A stretch of 64,000 nucleotides of DNA from Kuafuiihalomonas sp039024635 (GCA_039024635.1 JBCCQA010000018.1:51326-115325), one strand, 5' to 3'; positions 1 to 11,871 are shown, counted from the first letter of the stretch. Notes: generated by a model from the letters alone, not told the origin. Made by a program: numbers and translations.

Positions 1-1515
1 CCGTACAAGAAGATAGACCCGCTCGAGCTCGACATGGGGCTCATCACCCGGGCGCTCCCGAAGGGCTTTGCTCGGCGGCATCTCCTGCTTCCTCTGGAAC
101 AGAAGGGCGAGCGGCTGACCATCGCCATCGCCGATCCCTTCGACCAGGCAGCCCTAGAAGAGTTCGCGCGAGCCACCGGCCGTGAGGTTCATCCGGTCGT
201 CAGCGCCAAGAAGGACATCGTCAACGTCATCACCCAGGTCTACGGCTTTCACAAGGCAGTCTCCTCGGCTGCGGCCGAGGCCAAGGGCGCCAACCTCGGC
301 AACCTGGAGCAGCTGACGCGTGTCCGCAGTTCCGAGGAGATTGATCCCGCCGACCAGCAGATCGTAGCCGCGGTGGAATATCTGCTGAACTCCGCCTTCG
401 ACAATCGGGCTAGCGACATCCACATCGAGCCCAAGCGCGAGTCCTCCCGACTTCGGCTCAGGATCGACGGCATTCTACACGACATCGGGGAGATACCGGC
501 CGGCGTTCATCCTGCCTTCGTGGCTCGAGTGAAGATCCTTGCCCGGATGGACATCGCCGAGAAGCGGCGGCCTCAGGACGGCCGTATCAAGACGCAGCGC
601 GGTGACCGAGAGATCGAGCTCCGCGTCTCCTCGCTGCCGGTCGCATTCGGCGAGAAGGTCGTGATTCGGATCTTCGATCCTCAGGTCCTGTTGGCCGAGA
701 TCGCGGATCTTGGCTTCACCCGCAAAGAGCGAGAGCTGTACGAGGGCTGGATAACGCGTCCCCACGGACTCGTCTTGGTCACCGGCCCGACCGGGAGCGG
801 AAAGACTACGACCCTCTATTCGACTCTCAAGTACCTGGCGCGACCGGGAGTGAACATCGTGACCGTCGAAGATCCCATCGAGATGGTATTCGAGCCGCTG
901 AACCAAGTGGCCGTCCAGAGCAAGATTGACGTCACCTTCGCTCGTGCGCTGCGCACGATTCTCAGACAAGACCCCGATGTCGTGATGGTGGGAGAGATTA
1001 GGGACAAGGAGACGGCCCAGATGACGGTGCAGGCTGCCTTGACAGGGCACCTCGTCTTCTCGACCCTTCACACCAATGATACATCGGCCTCCATCTCGCG
1101 GCTGATCGATCTCGGGGTCGAGCCCTTCCTCCTCGGCAGCGTTCTTCAGGGCATTCTTGCCCAGCGCTTGGTCCGCAAGGTCTGCCACGAATGCGCTCGG
1201 GAAGAGTTCTTGACCGAAGAGCAGATCGGGGCGCTGGGCATCCCGGTCGAGCCGGGCGAGCAACGGCAGCTGCCGGTCAAGCGGGGCGAGGGATGCGTTC
1301 GCTGTCGTGGTACGGGGCTGTTCGGACGCACCGGCGTCTTCGAAATGATGCCCGTTTCCCCAAAGATCCGGAGACTGATCAACGAGCAAGCCGACAGCAA
1401 GGAAATCGGGAAGTCGGCGGAACTGGATGGGATGACGCCCTTGCGTCAGAGCGCCATCCGCAAGCTTGCCCAGGGCATGACGACCTACGAGGAGGTCTTT
1501 CGGGTCACCGGATGA
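1..1515 (+). CDS. gspE: Type II secretion / type IV pilus assembly ATPase (GspE/PilB family), 5'-truncated by the window edge
   Basis: Hexameric cytoplasmic ATPase that powers pseudopilus or pilus assembly. The reading frame is open from base 1 ([11 protein letters not shown] before the first Met at 34), so the true start lies upstream. The visible 504 residues hold the end of the N-terminal GspE domain, the Walker A motif [10 protein letters not shown] (bases 784-813), an Asp box, a Walker B region ([14 protein letters not shown]), a His box ([13 protein letters not shown]) and the zinc-binding tetracysteine module CHEC ... CVRC (about 1183-1305). All catalytic motifs are intact. GspE and PilB cannot be told apart safely without the missing N-terminus and neighbours; the N-terminal [10 protein letters not shown] segment favours GspE. 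The 3' end overlaps the convergent kbl gene by 11 bases. Confidence 0.93.
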   Translation, partial: PYKKIDPLELDMGLITRALPKGFARRHLLLPLEQKGERLTIAIADPFDQAALEEFARATGREVHPVVSAKKDIVNVITQVYGFHKAVSSAAAEAKGANLGNLEQLTRVRSSEEIDPADQQIVAAVEYLLNSAFDNRASDIHIEPKRESSRLRLRIDGILHDIGEIPAGVHPAFVARVKILARMDIAEKRRPQDGRIKTQRGDREIELRVSSLPVAFGEKVVIRIFDPQVLLAEIADLGFTRKERELYEGWITRPHGLVLVTGPTGSGKTTTLYSTLKYLARPGVNIVTVEDPIEMVFEPLNQVAVQSKIDVTFARALRTILRQDPDVVMVGEIRDKETAQMTVQAALTGHLVFSTLHTNDTSASISRLIDLGVEPFLLGSVLQGILAQRLVRKVCHECAREEFLTEEQIGALGIPVEPGEQRQLPVKRGEGCVRCRGTGLFGRTGVFEMMPVSPKIRRLINEQADSKEIGKSAELDGMTPLRQSAIRKLAQGMTTYEEVFRVTG

Positions 1516-2692
1516 CCTCGTGGGCCTGGCCCACCTTGGCAAACGCGGCGATGGCCTTGTCCAGATCGGCCTCGTCGTGCGCGGCCGACATCTGAGTGCG
1601 GATCCTGGCCTGGCCCTTGGGGACGACCGGGTAGCTGAAGCCCACCACATATATCCCTTCCGCCAGCAGGTCGTCCGCCATCTGCGAGGCCTTTCGGGCG
1701 TCTCCGATCATGATGGGGATGATGGCGTGGTCCTGTCCTTTGGTCTCGAAGCCGGCCTCGACGACTGCCTTCTTGAAGCGACGGGTGTTGGCCTCGAGTT
1801 TATCTCGGCGCTCGGTTGACTTGCTGAGCATGTCGAGGACGGCCAACGAGGCTCCAGCGATGGCAGGCGCCAGCGTGTTGCTGAACAGGTAGGGCCTCGA
1901 CCGCTGACGAAGCAGATCGATGATCTCCTTTCGACCGGTCGTAAAGCCGCCCGAGGCGCCGCCCAACGCCTTACCAAGGGTCGAAGTGATGATGTCGACG
2001 CGCCCCTGCACACCAAAGTGTTCGGGGGTACCTCGACCCGTCGCGCCCACGAAGCCGGTCGCATGGCAGTCGTCGATCATCACCATGGCCCCATAGCGGT
2101 CCGCGAGATCACAGATGGCGTCCAGCTTGGCGTAGTCTCCATCCATCGAGAAGACTCCGTCGGTTGCGATGAGCCGTGTGCGACGGTCCTGCGTGGCCTT
2201 CAGCTTGTCCTCCAGCATCGCCATGTCTCCGTGGTCAAAGCGATGCCGCTCCGCCTTACAGAGTCGGATGCCGTCGATGATCGAGGCGTGGTTCAGGGCG
2301 TCGCTGATGACTGCGTCTTCAGGCCCGAGGATCGTCTCGAAGAGCCCGCCGTTCGCGTCGAAGCAGCTCGAGTACAGGATGGTGTCCTCCGTCCCGTGGA
2401 AGGTAGCGATGGCCTCCTCGAGCTCCTTGTGGATGGTCTGCGTTCCGCAGATGAAGCGCACCGAGGCGAGGCCGAAGCCAAACTCGTCCAAGGCTTTGTG
2501 GGCGGCCGCGATGACCTCGGGGTGGTTGGCCAGACCCAGGTAGTTGTTGGCGCAGAAGTTCAGGACCTGACCCCCGGGTTCGGCTTCGATGGCCGCGTCC
2601 TGGGGAGTCTTGATGATCCGCTCCCGCTTCAGGAGGCCGGCCTCCTCGATGGCGTCGAGCTCGCCGCGGAGCTGTTCACGTGCTGCGTACAT
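1505..2692 (-). CDS. kbl: Glycine C-acetyltransferase (2-amino-3-ketobutyrate CoA ligase)
   Basis: PLP-dependent alpha-oxoamine synthase family enzyme of 395 residues, the normal length. It cleaves 2-amino-3-oxobutyrate with CoA to glycine and acetyl-CoA in threonine degradation. The family signatures are clear: [15 protein letters not shown] near the N-terminus, [10 protein letters not shown], the DDCHATGF aspartate region that contacts PLP, and the Schiff-base lysine in [10 protein letters not shown]. Closely related KAS/BioF-type enzymes share the fold, but the N-terminal [11 protein letters not shown] and overall pattern match Kbl. No threonine dehydrogenase (tdh) gene is next to it, so the usual kbl-tdh pair is broken here. 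It lies 53 bases downstream of the PilZ gene on the same strand and may be the last gene of that operon. Confidence 0.93.
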   Translation of the reverse strand: MYAAREQLRGELDAIEEAGLLKRERIIKTPQDAAIEAEPGGQVLNFCANNYLGLANHPEVIAAAHKALDEFGFGLASVRFICGTQTIHKELEEAIATFHGTEDTILYSSCFDANGGLFETILGPEDAVISDALNHASIIDGIRLCKAERHRFDHGDMAMLEDKLKATQDRRTRLIATDGVFSMDGDYAKLDAICDLADRYGAMVMIDDCHATGFVGATGRGTPEHFGVQGRVDIITSTLGKALGGASGGFTTGRKEIIDLLRQRSRPYLFSNTLAPAIAGASLAVLDMLSKSTERRDKLEANTRRFKKAVVEAGFETKGQDHAIIPIMIGDARKASQMADDLLAEGIYVVGFSYPVVPKGQARIRTQMSAAHDEADLDKAIAAFAKVGQAHEVIR

Positions 2693-2745
2693 GGCCGAAA
2701 CCTAGGAAGCCCCGTCCGTCGACGCCACTGAAAAGCTGGGTGAAC

Positions 2746-3945
2746 TCAAGACGTCGTGTAGAGGACTCGGGCGACGCGATTCACGTAGTCCACCACCGCC
2801 TCCAGATCAGGGCCTTCGATCACCTTGAAGCGCAGACCCATGCCGGTTCCACTGGTCCAAGCTACTTTGGCCACTGCCCGGACGGGGCCATGCCCCGGCA
2901 CCGTGAACTCGACCTTCACCTTGGAGCCGATCGGAGGTGGGGTCTCGGCCGCCACGAAGATTCCTCCCTCCGAGATGTCCAGGGTCTCTGAACTAAGCCT
3001 TCGCTCCTCGTCTATCAGATCCACCGTCACCGTGATCGGGACCCGCCGGGTCAACCGCCGGGAAGGGCTTCGGGTGGCCGGGGTCGGTGCGAGCTGAGGC
3101 GAACTGGCGGCCGCCGCCTTGGGCATTGTGGACGTGGTTCGGGACGAGCTGCGCGCCAACGGGCGACCATCGTCTCGCCGGAGAACTTGGCCCGAGCCAA
3201 TCAGCGCGGCGACCCGGAGGGTGAACCGGGCCAAGGACTCCTCGGTCGAAATGAAGTCATCAGCGCGGTGCGCATTCTCGCTCAAAGGCCGGGCCGGAAG
3301 CTCGTCGAATCGGCCGTAGAGGAGGGCAGGAAGGTCGGACCACTTGTCCGAGGACTTGCACTCTACGCACAGTTGGCCGCCGTTGGACCGGAGGCTTCCC
3401 ACCAGGAGGTCGGGCTTGAAGGCATCCAGCCCAGCCCAGCCGTCCTCGGCACTGCCCTTGTGCTCGACTTGGTGACCGGCGTCGGTCAGGGCGCGAACCC
3501 GGGCTTCGCTGTCCGGGTCCTTGGGCCCGACCACCAACACCCTTCGCCGTCGGTCGAGCCGGGCCATGAGTCCATGGAGTCCGTCCTTCCGTAGGGGGTG
3601 CTCCAGAAAGCCGGCGACCCCGTAGCGCTGGACGATGCGCCTTCGAAGCGTGAGGTCTCGACCTCGCTCGGTGATGACCGCCACCAAGGGCATCTGGCCG
3701 GTTTCCCCCTGAAGACGGTCCAGAAGCTCCATCATGTCCCCCATTTGGGTGTCCACGAGCAGCAGGTCGGGAGGATGGGACACTCCAGTCAGCAGAACCA
3801 GAGCCTCGAGACTGGAGTGGGCTCTCCCGATGGACCAGGGGTCCTCGGGCCGAGGGACGAAGCCGTCGAGGCTGCGCTCCGTGATGGTCTCGGCCACAAA
3901 TCGGGTCAGTTCCCGATCGGTGGAGGCCACGGTCATTCGGCGCAC
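2746..3945 (-). CDS. Double receiver-like plus PilZ domain protein
   Basis: A 399-residue cytoplasmic signalling protein. Residues about 1-125 and 130-250 look like two receiver (CheY-like) domains. The first keeps a candidate phosphoacceptor Asp (LLLVDTQM) but has HP in place of the conserved KP; the second has Gly (LLVGSLR) at the phosphoacceptor position, so at least the second is a pseudoreceiver. After a Ser/Ala/Pro linker, residues about 290-395 form a PilZ domain with the c-di-GMP-binding RRLTRR and DISEGG motifs. c-di-GMP binding is therefore well supported; the output partner is unknown. The start codon overlaps the end of cutA by 13 bases, implying translational coupling with cutA and the upstream regulator. 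PilZ domains of this type occur in many myxobacterial paralogues. Confidence 0.85.
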   Translation of the reverse strand: MRRMTVASTDRELTRFVAETITERSLDGFVPRPEDPWSIGRAHSSLEALVLLTGVSHPPDLLLVDTQMGDMMELLDRLQGETGQMPLVAVITERGRDLTLRRRIVQRYGVAGFLEHPLRKDGLHGLMARLDRRRRVLVVGPKDPDSEARVRALTDAGHQVEHKGSAEDGWAGLDAFKPDLLVGSLRSNGGQLCVECKSSDKWSDLPALLYGRFDELPARPLSENAHRADDFISTEESLARFTLRVAALIGSGQVLRRDDGRPLARSSSRTTSTMPKAAAASSPQLAPTPATRSPSRRLTRRVPITVTVDLIDEERRLSSETLDISEGGIFVAAETPPPIGSKVKVEFTVPGHGPVRAVAKVAWTSGTGMGLRFKVIEGPDLEAVVDYVNRVARVLYTTS

Positions 3946-4262
3946 GGTCGGACCTCCGCGGCGACCCAGCGTAGATAGGCCTCGGCGCCGTTCGAAACGT
4001 CGAGGGCGATGAACTCGGGGCAGTCGTAGGGGTGGAGGGCCACGAGCCGCGTCTCCAAGGCCGGGAGGCGGTCTGCGCTCGTCTTCATGATTAGGAGCTG
4101 CTCCGCCTCTTCCTCCACGGCTCCTTCCCAGCGATAGACGCTCCGAACCGGCGTCATGTTCACGCAGGCCACGAGCCGCTCTTCGACCAAGGTCCGCGCG
4201 ATGCTGGGCCCGGCTTCGGGGGGTGTCGTGACGAGGACGACGCGAAGCCTTGTCTCAGCCAT
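3933..4262 (-). CDS. cutA: CutA-like divalent cation tolerance protein
   Basis: Small trimeric PII-like-fold protein of the CutA1 family, linked historically to copper and divalent cation tolerance, although its real role is unsettled. The 109-residue product starts at the ATG giving MAETRLRVVLVTTP; a longer frame exists upstream but would run deep into the preceding gene. Family hallmarks are VLVTTPPEAGPSIARTLVEE, LVACVNMTPVRSVYRWEG and HPYDCPEFIALDV. The first bases overlap the 3' end of the NtrC-like regulator by 8 bases, and its 3' end overlaps the PilZ gene by 13, so the three genes are one transcription unit. A cutA gene between two signalling proteins is unusual, and it may act here as a regulatory trimer rather than in metal tolerance; that is inference. 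Confidence 0.9.
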   Translation of the reverse strand: MAETRLRVVLVTTPPEAGPSIARTLVEERLVACVNMTPVRSVYRWEGAVEEEAEQLLIMKTSADRLPALETRLVALHPYDCPEFIALDVSNGAEAYLRWVAAEVRPCAE

Positions 4263-5616
4263 GGTCCACCTTTCGCCGATTCCTGGGCTGGGAGCTAGCC
4301 GACGAGGACGACTCTGGTTTGAAAGCACTCGCCTCGACCCCGTGCTTCTTTAGGAGCTGCCACAGGTTTTTCCGATCGATGCCCGCTCGAACTGCGGCTC
4401 GGCTGAGGTGGCCGGCTTCATGCACGAGGAGTCGATGCAGATAGTCCTTCTCGAACGCGTCGAGGATTTCTGCCTTCTCGGCTTTGTAGGCCCCGGGCGC
4501 CTTGTCGGCGGCGGGCGCGACCGAGCCGGGTCGAAGTTGCTGCTGCGTGATCGGGCCGGCGCTAGCCAGGACCGCGGTCTCCAAGACCTGGGTCAACTCT
4601 TCGAGATTCCGTGGCCAAAGCTGGGCCTCTAGCAGCTCGATGCTGGCCCGGGTCAAATAGCAGGCCTTAAGGAAGCGCCGGTTCAGGCGCTCGACAATGT
4701 GGCGGGCCAGAAATCCGATGTCCGAGGGACGTTCGCGAAGGGCCGGCAGTTTGATGACGTCGGCGCCGGAAGGGAGCCAGTCGGGCAAGCTGCTTCCGCT
4801 TTCGACGGTGTGGACGAGGCGAGGGCCCCGGCCGTGCTCCTCGATGAATCGAAGGATCCGACGGTGAAGGCCTTGGTCGGGCGCCGCTGCCCAGTCCAGC
4901 ATGAGCGTGCCGCCTCGAGCCTGCTCGAGGAGGCCGGGAAGCCGTTCACTTTCGTGTGCGAAGGCGCCCAGTCGGCGCCCGAAGATGGTGGCCTCCCGCT
5001 CGGGCCCGCCGCCGCTGAGGGCGCGCGCTACGAATGGACCATCGCGACGGGCTGCGCTTTGGTGAAGGGCAAGGCCCACCCGATCCAGGCCTGCCCCGGC
5101 CGGTCCGCACAGCCAAACCGGTCCACTCCCGTTGGCCAGCTTCTGAATCCGACGGCGAACGTCCTGAAGAACGGCGCTATGCCCGATGAGCTCCCGGATT
5201 CCGACCGGGGCCCGAAGCCGGTCGAGCTCTCTTCGAAGCTGGTGTTCTTCCCCTAGTCGAACTACGCGCTGGACGAAGAGTGGGCGTTTGAGCGGCTTTG
5301 TAAGGTAGTCTCGGGCCCCGAGGCGCATGAGCTCGACGGCGGTTTCGACTTCGGCGTCGGAGGTCATGATGACGACGGGAAGCTCGGGCACGTGGGAAAC
5401 CGAACGCCGCAAGACCTCACGCCCCGACATCTCGGGCATGTTCAGATCGACGAGCAGGACATCGATGGCGTGCTCCCGGACATGGCGCAGAGCTGCTTCG
5501 GGATTCTGGAAGCAGCGCAGCTCGACGCCGCCCAGGCCGTCGACGAAACGCTCCAGCAGCTTCAGGAGGGTTGCATCGTCGTCGACGGCGCATAGTCGGA
5601 GGCTGGAGGCCGCCAC
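4255..5616 (-). CDS. NtrC-type response regulator with a degenerate (probably ATPase-dead) sigma-54 interaction domain
   Basis: About 453 residues in the order receiver, AAA+ and Fis-type helix-turn-helix. The GTG start at 5616 (VAASSLRLCAVDDD) is preferred because the frame before it codes unstructured residues. The receiver has the acidic pocket VDDD, phosphoacceptor Asp in LLVDLNMPEMSG and the KP of YLTKPLKRP, so it should be phosphorylated. The AAA+ domain is recognisable but damaged: Walker A is CGPAGAGLD, with Leu replacing the catalytic Lys; Walker B is GGTLMLDWA, with Trp replacing Glu; the GAFTGA loop is GAFAHE; and the arginine-finger region reads WPRNLEELTQ instead of WPGNVREL. The C-terminal HTH (SRAAVRAGIDRKNLWQLLKK) is intact. 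It probably binds DNA but cannot remodel sigma-54 polymerase. First gene of the operon with cutA and the PilZ protein. Confidence 0.85.
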   Translation of the reverse strand: MAASSLRLCAVDDDATLLKLLERFVDGLGGVELRCFQNPEAALRHVREHAIDVLLVDLNMPEMSGREVLRRSVSHVPELPVVIMTSDAEVETAVELMRLGARDYLTKPLKRPLFVQRVVRLGEEHQLRRELDRLRAPVGIRELIGHSAVLQDVRRRIQKLANGSGPVWLCGPAGAGLDRVGLALHQSAARRDGPFVARALSGGGPEREATIFGRRLGAFAHESERLPGLLEQARGGTLMLDWAAAPDQGLHRRILRFIEEHGRGPRLVHTVESGSSLPDWLPSGADVIKLPALRERPSDIGFLARHIVERLNRRFLKACYLTRASIELLEAQLWPRNLEELTQVLETAVLASAGPITQQQLRPGSVAPAADKAPGAYKAEKAEILDAFEKDYLHRLLVHEAGHLSRAAVRAGIDRKNLWQLLKKHGVEASAFKPESSSSASSQPRNRRKVDHG

Positions 5617-5763
5617 GTGGTAAACATACCTCAGAGCGGAGCCCCTCGGCGCCCGGGCCCCAAAGGGGGGGAGGGCGACGGACGCCGAAGGTCCCGCCCA
5701 TGCACCATCTCTACTACGCGGGGAATTTCGAGGAAAAGCGTGTGATCGGACGGGAAAATTCAC

Positions 5764-8347
<2,584 letters not shown>

Positions 8348-10327
8348 ATGACCATTCGAATGCTGATCAACGCGTCGGCTCCAAACGAGCTGCGCATCGC
8401 CATCGTCGAAGACGGCGAACTGGTGGAACTGGATATCGAGGCCGCTGAAGGCGGCACGCTGAAAGGGAACGTTTACAAGGGCGTCGTACACAACGTCGAA
8501 GGATCGCTCGAAGCCGCCTTCGTAGACATCGGCGCCCACAAGCAAGGATTCTTGCCTTTCTCCGAGGTCTCGACCTCGGCCTACAACCGCAAGTGGAATG
8601 AGGACCGTAGCCCTCGCATCAACGACGTCCTCAAGCGGGGGCAAGAGGTCGTGGTCCAGGTGTCGAAGGACGCTGTGGGAGAAAAGGGCGCGACCCTAAG
8701 CACCTACCTGTCGCTGCCCGGCCGGTACAGCGTGCTCATGCCCGGAAGCGATGCCTCCGGCATCTCGCGCAAGATCGAAGACGAGAAGACCCGCAAGCGG
8801 ATCCGGACCATGGCGTCCAAGATCAAGAAGCCCGAGAACTGTGGCTTCATCGTTCGGACGGCGGGTTTGGGTCAGACGCGCCCCGCCATCCAGCGAGATC
8901 TCGACGCTGTCGTCGCGCAGTACGAAAAGGTGAAGAGTGCGGCCGAGAAGGCTCGGGCACCCTCGATCCTACATGCCGAGCCCGACCTGGTCGCTCGAAC
9001 CTTGAGAGACTACTTCACCGACGAGATCGACGAGGTGTGGATAGACAACCGCGAGGAGTACGAGACCTCGGTCGCCTACTTCGAGCAGGTCATGCCCATG
9101 TATAGGGAGCGGCTGCACCTATACCAGAACCCTATTCCCATCTTCGCCTACTATCGTGTCGAGGAGCAGATCGAGGCCACCTTTGGTCGTCAGGTGAAGC
9201 TTCCAAGCGGAGGGTCCATCATCATCGATCAGACCGAGGCCCTGGTCGCCATCGACGTCAACTCCGGTCGGAACACCTCGGAGGGCAACCACGAGGAGAC
9301 GGTCTTCAAGACCAATTGCGAAGCGGCGGACGAGGTGGCCCGCCAGCTCAAGCTGCGAGACTTGGGCGGCATCGTGGTCATAGACTTCATCGACATGGAG
9401 CTCAGCCAGCACAAACGAGATGTTGAAAGCGTGCTCGCCGACGCGGCCAAGGGAGACAAGGCGCGCTACAAGATCGCCCGCATCAACTCCAAAGGCATAT
9501 GCATGCTCACCCGTCAGCGGATCCGCCAGGGCATGCGAAAGGCCTTCCAAGAGCGCTGCCCGGTTTGCGAGGGCGTCGGCTGGATTCGAACCCCCGAGTC
9601 CCACTCTTTGTCCCTCGTGCGCCGCATCGAGACCCGGCTCGCTCAGGGTGGCGTGGGCGAGGTCAGGGTCACGACCCACCGCACCACGGCCGAGTATCTC
9701 AACAACTTTCGAAGGGGAGATCTTTTGGCCCTGGAGCGCGAGTATCGATGCCGCATTCTGGTCATGGCTCGTCCCGACATGGACCGGAGTCAGGACGACG
9801 TTCACTTCTTGTCCAAGGGAGAGATGCTGGCCGAGATCACCGACAAGCTGCCGGCTCGCGAAGAACGACGCCGCAAGCGCAAGCGAACACGGAAGGCCAA
9901 GGCGGACACGGGCTCGGTGGAGCGAGAGACCGAGAGCAAGCCCAAGAAGAAGCGAAAGAAGAAGGCCACCAGTCGAAGCAGCGCAGCCTCTGAGGCCGAG
10001 ACCAAGGACGAGGATGAAGGACCGCCAGCTCTGGAAGCCAAGGGCGATACGACCTTCACCGGCAAGCCTTCTCCAGAGATGTTGGCCAAGATGAAGGCAG
10101 AGCGGCAGGCGCGTAGGTCCCGAAAGCGTCCGGGGGTCGGTCCCCTGGCCGGAGCCGAAGGCGAGGACTCGACCGTACCCGAGCCGGCGCCCAAGTCCTC
10201 CGACGAGGTCCTCTCTCACTGGCCCAGCCCCAACGAAGCCGAGGAGACAGCGCCCCCTTCGGACCCGGCTGAGGTGGAACAGGCCAGGCGCTCGCTCCTC
10301 GACCGGATCTTCGGCCCGTCTCGCTGA
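8348..10327 (+). CDS. rng: Ribonuclease E/G family endoribonuclease
   Basis: 659-residue single-strand-specific endoribonuclease for rRNA processing and mRNA decay. It begins MTIRMLINASAPNELRIAIV. An S1 RNA-binding domain follows (about residues 35-120; GNVYKGVVHNVEGSLEAAFV). The RNase H-like/DNase I-like catalytic core carries the metal-binding aspartates in LVAIDVNSG and IVVIDFIDM, and the zinc-link CPVC at about residue 401. From about residue 500 the protein becomes a low-complexity, Lys/Arg- then Glu/Pro-rich tail, likely disordered and possibly a scaffold or RNA-binding region, as in RNase E. The size is between RNase G (about 490) and E. coli RNase E (1061). The DUF2064 gene starts immediately after its stop codon. 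Confidence 0.93.
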   Translation: MTIRMLINASAPNELRIAIVEDGELVELDIEAAEGGTLKGNVYKGVVHNVEGSLEAAFVDIGAHKQGFLPFSEVSTSAYNRKWNEDRSPRINDVLKRGQEVVVQVSKDAVGEKGATLSTYLSLPGRYSVLMPGSDASGISRKIEDEKTRKRIRTMASKIKKPENCGFIVRTAGLGQTRPAIQRDLDAVVAQYEKVKSAAEKARAPSILHAEPDLVARTLRDYFTDEIDEVWIDNREEYETSVAYFEQVMPMYRERLHLYQNPIPIFAYYRVEEQIEATFGRQVKLPSGGSIIIDQTEALVAIDVNSGRNTSEGNHEETVFKTNCEAADEVARQLKLRDLGGIVVIDFIDMELSQHKRDVESVLADAAKGDKARYKIARINSKGICMLTRQRIRQGMRKAFQERCPVCEGVGWIRTPESHSLSLVRRIETRLAQGGVGEVRVTTHRTTAEYLNNFRRGDLLALEREYRCRILVMARPDMDRSQDDVHFLSKGEMLAEITDKLPAREERRRKRKRTRKAKADTGSVERETESKPKKKRKKKATSRSSAASEAETKDEDEGPPALEAKGDTTFTGKPSPEMLAKMKAERQARRSRKRPGVGPLAGAEGEDSTVPEPAPKSSDEVLSHWPSPNEAEETAPPSDPAEVEQARRSLLDRIFGPSR

Positions 10328-10972
10328 ATGCGTGCCCTCGTCGTGATGGCGAAGGCGCCGATCCCGGGCAGGGTGAAGACGCGCCTTCAGCCAGCCGTGT
10401 CGCCCGAGATGGCGGCCCAGCTCTATGCGGCCTTTCTCGACGACGTCCTCCTCCGTGCCAAGCGCTGGGCCCGTCGGAAATCGGCCGAGCCCATTCTTGC
10501 CTGGGCAGGACCGGGGGAAGCGCCAGCCTCGGCTTCCGCCTTTCGGGTGGTCGACCAAGGGGAAGGGGACTTGGGTGCCCGAATGGAGCGGGCTCGGCTG
10601 GCAGCAGGGGTCCCCCACGTCGTCATCGTGGGCTCAGATGCGCCCACCATGCTCGAACACCGTGTGGACGAGGCCTTCGCGGCACTGGACCGAGGACGGG
10701 TGGTCTTCGGACCGACCGAAGACGGCGGCTACGATGTCCTAGGCTTTCCAAGCCCCGCGCCCTGGGTCCTGGAGGACATCCCTTGGTCTACGCCTCAGGT
10801 CATGGAGACCACCCGGGACCGAGGTCGGCAGGCCGGCGCGCAGTGGGAAGAGCTGACCCTCGGCTGGGACGTGGACGAGCCCAAAGACCTCGAGCGATTG
10901 GCCCGAGACCCGAGGTTGGTCTGGGCCCCCCGAACCGAGGCCGTTATCCGGGCCTGGCTGGAGACGCGATGA
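10328..10972 (+). CDS. TIGR04282-type (DUF2064) glycosyltransferase-like protein
   Basis: 214-residue protein of the DUF2064 family, a GT-A/nucleotidyltransferase-like fold. It begins MRALVVMAKAPIPGRVKTRL, the classic nucleotide-binding signature of the family, and has VIVGSDAPTM and FGPTEDGGYDVLGF. Members have been tied to arsenosugar or other small-molecule glycosylation, but the substrate here is unknown; no arsenic genes are nearby. The ATG directly follows the rng stop, and its own stop overlaps the next gene by 4 bases (ATGA), so rng, this gene and the SelD-like gene are co-transcribed. Confidence 0.85.
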   Translation: MRALVVMAKAPIPGRVKTRLQPAVSPEMAAQLYAAFLDDVLLRAKRWARRKSAEPILAWAGPGEAPASASAFRVVDQGEGDLGARMERARLAAGVPHVVIVGSDAPTMLEHRVDEAFAALDRGRVVFGPTEDGGYDVLGFPSPAPWVLEDIPWSTPQVMETTRDRGRQAGAQWEELTLGWDVDEPKDLERLARDPRLVWAPRTEAVIRAWLETR

Positions 10973-11871
10973 GTCGGCTTCGACTCCCTCTGGCCTTTCA
11001 GTGGCGAAGCCTCAGCGCTCCCTTCGCCAAGCCTGTCCTCCTTCCTCGCGGGATCGAGCGGACCCCGATCCTCCTGACGCTCCCGCCCATGGTCGAACAA
11101 CTCGAGACCTACGGCCGCCTGGCTGCCGTTCGATGCATCGAAGCGGCCCGTGCCCAGCAAAGGGTGCCGGTCGGCGTCGCGGTCGGTCTGCGCTGCCCGC
11201 GGGATGGGCGTCAGGGATGGATAAACGGGATCCGTCGGGGCCTTGAAGACGTGTTGGGTCGCTTCGGCCTCGAACTGGACTTCGGGGTCACAGAGGAAGG
11301 TCCACTGCTGCTCACGCTGGCCGTGGAGGCCAAGGCTCGCCCCAAGGCGCTATCGCTCCCCCGTGCGGGTCAGAAGCTGTGGCTGACCCGACCCTTGGGC
11401 TCCGACGTCTTGGTCGAGGCCTTCCACCGCCAGGTGCGCACCGCCTCGCAGACGCGGCAGTGGCTGGAGAAGAGCGACCATCCAGGCCCACCGGGACCCC
11501 GCGGGGAGCGGGTCCTGGGAAGCCAGGTCGGGCTTCAGGGGCTGGCGGGTGCTGCCCTCAGTCTGGCCTTGAGTGCCGAACTGGACGTGGTGCTGGACGC
11601 AGGGGCTTTGCCGGCCTGGCCGGGGGCCTTGGAGCATCTCTTCGCGGGGGTGCAGCCCCTCTCGTGTGAGCTCAATGCCCGGATCCTGGGTCGGCGATTC
11701 CTGGTGACGCGAGGCGTGAGCGAACGGGCGGCCCAGCTGGCCCTGGCCAGTGAGTGGACGGGCGGGATTCTCTGGGCCTCGGACAGGACCGAGAAAGGGG
11801 TGTGCGTCGGACAGCTCCGGAAGCCGAGACACAAACCCGTCGCCCGCCTCCTAAGGGCGCTCCAGGCTTGA
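10969..11871 (+). CDS. SelD/PurM-like fold protein of unknown function
   Basis: About 300 residues starting at the ATG within ATGA (10969), which overlaps the previous stop; a longer open frame upstream lies entirely inside the DUF2064 gene and is ignored. The second half resembles the C-terminal half of selenophosphate synthetase and AIR synthase-related proteins: KLWLTRPLGSDVL resembles the SelD KPLG segment, VGLQGLAGAALSLAL the GFGLLGH helix region, and ASEWTGGILWA the QTSGG motif. The SelD catalytic N-terminus with Cys/Sec-Lys is not visible and the QTSGG residues are altered, so selenophosphate synthesis is unlikely. It could be a pseudoenzyme or a new AIRS-like enzyme. The fold call is by motif resemblance only. 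Confidence 0.55.
   Translation: MSRLRLPLAFQWRSLSAPFAKPVLLPRGIERTPILLTLPPMVEQLETYGRLAAVRCIEAARAQQRVPVGVAVGLRCPRDGRQGWINGIRRGLEDVLGRFGLELDFGVTEEGPLLLTLAVEAKARPKALSLPRAGQKLWLTRPLGSDVLVEAFHRQVRTASQTRQWLEKSDHPGPPGPRGERVLGSQVGLQGLAGAALSLALSAELDVVLDAGALPAWPGALEHLFAGVQPLSCELNARILGRRFLVTRGVSERAAQLALASEWTGGILWASDRTEKGVCVGQLRKPRHKPVARLLRALQA

Noticed and set aside
475..1650. 391-codon open frame on the minus strand opposite gspE
   Set aside because: It lies wholly opposite a gene with intact motifs, has no recognisable domain and is composition-driven; long antisense frames are expected in GC-rich DNA.
9119..10618. 499-codon open frame on the minus strand opposite rng and the DUF2064 gene
   Set aside because: Codes a Leu/Gly/Arg-rich sequence with no motif, opposite the strong RNase E/G gene.
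10783..10968. N-terminal extension of the SelD-like gene
   Set aside because: It lies fully inside the DUF2064 gene in another frame and is Arg/Gly-rich; the ATGA junction at 10969 is a normal coupled start.
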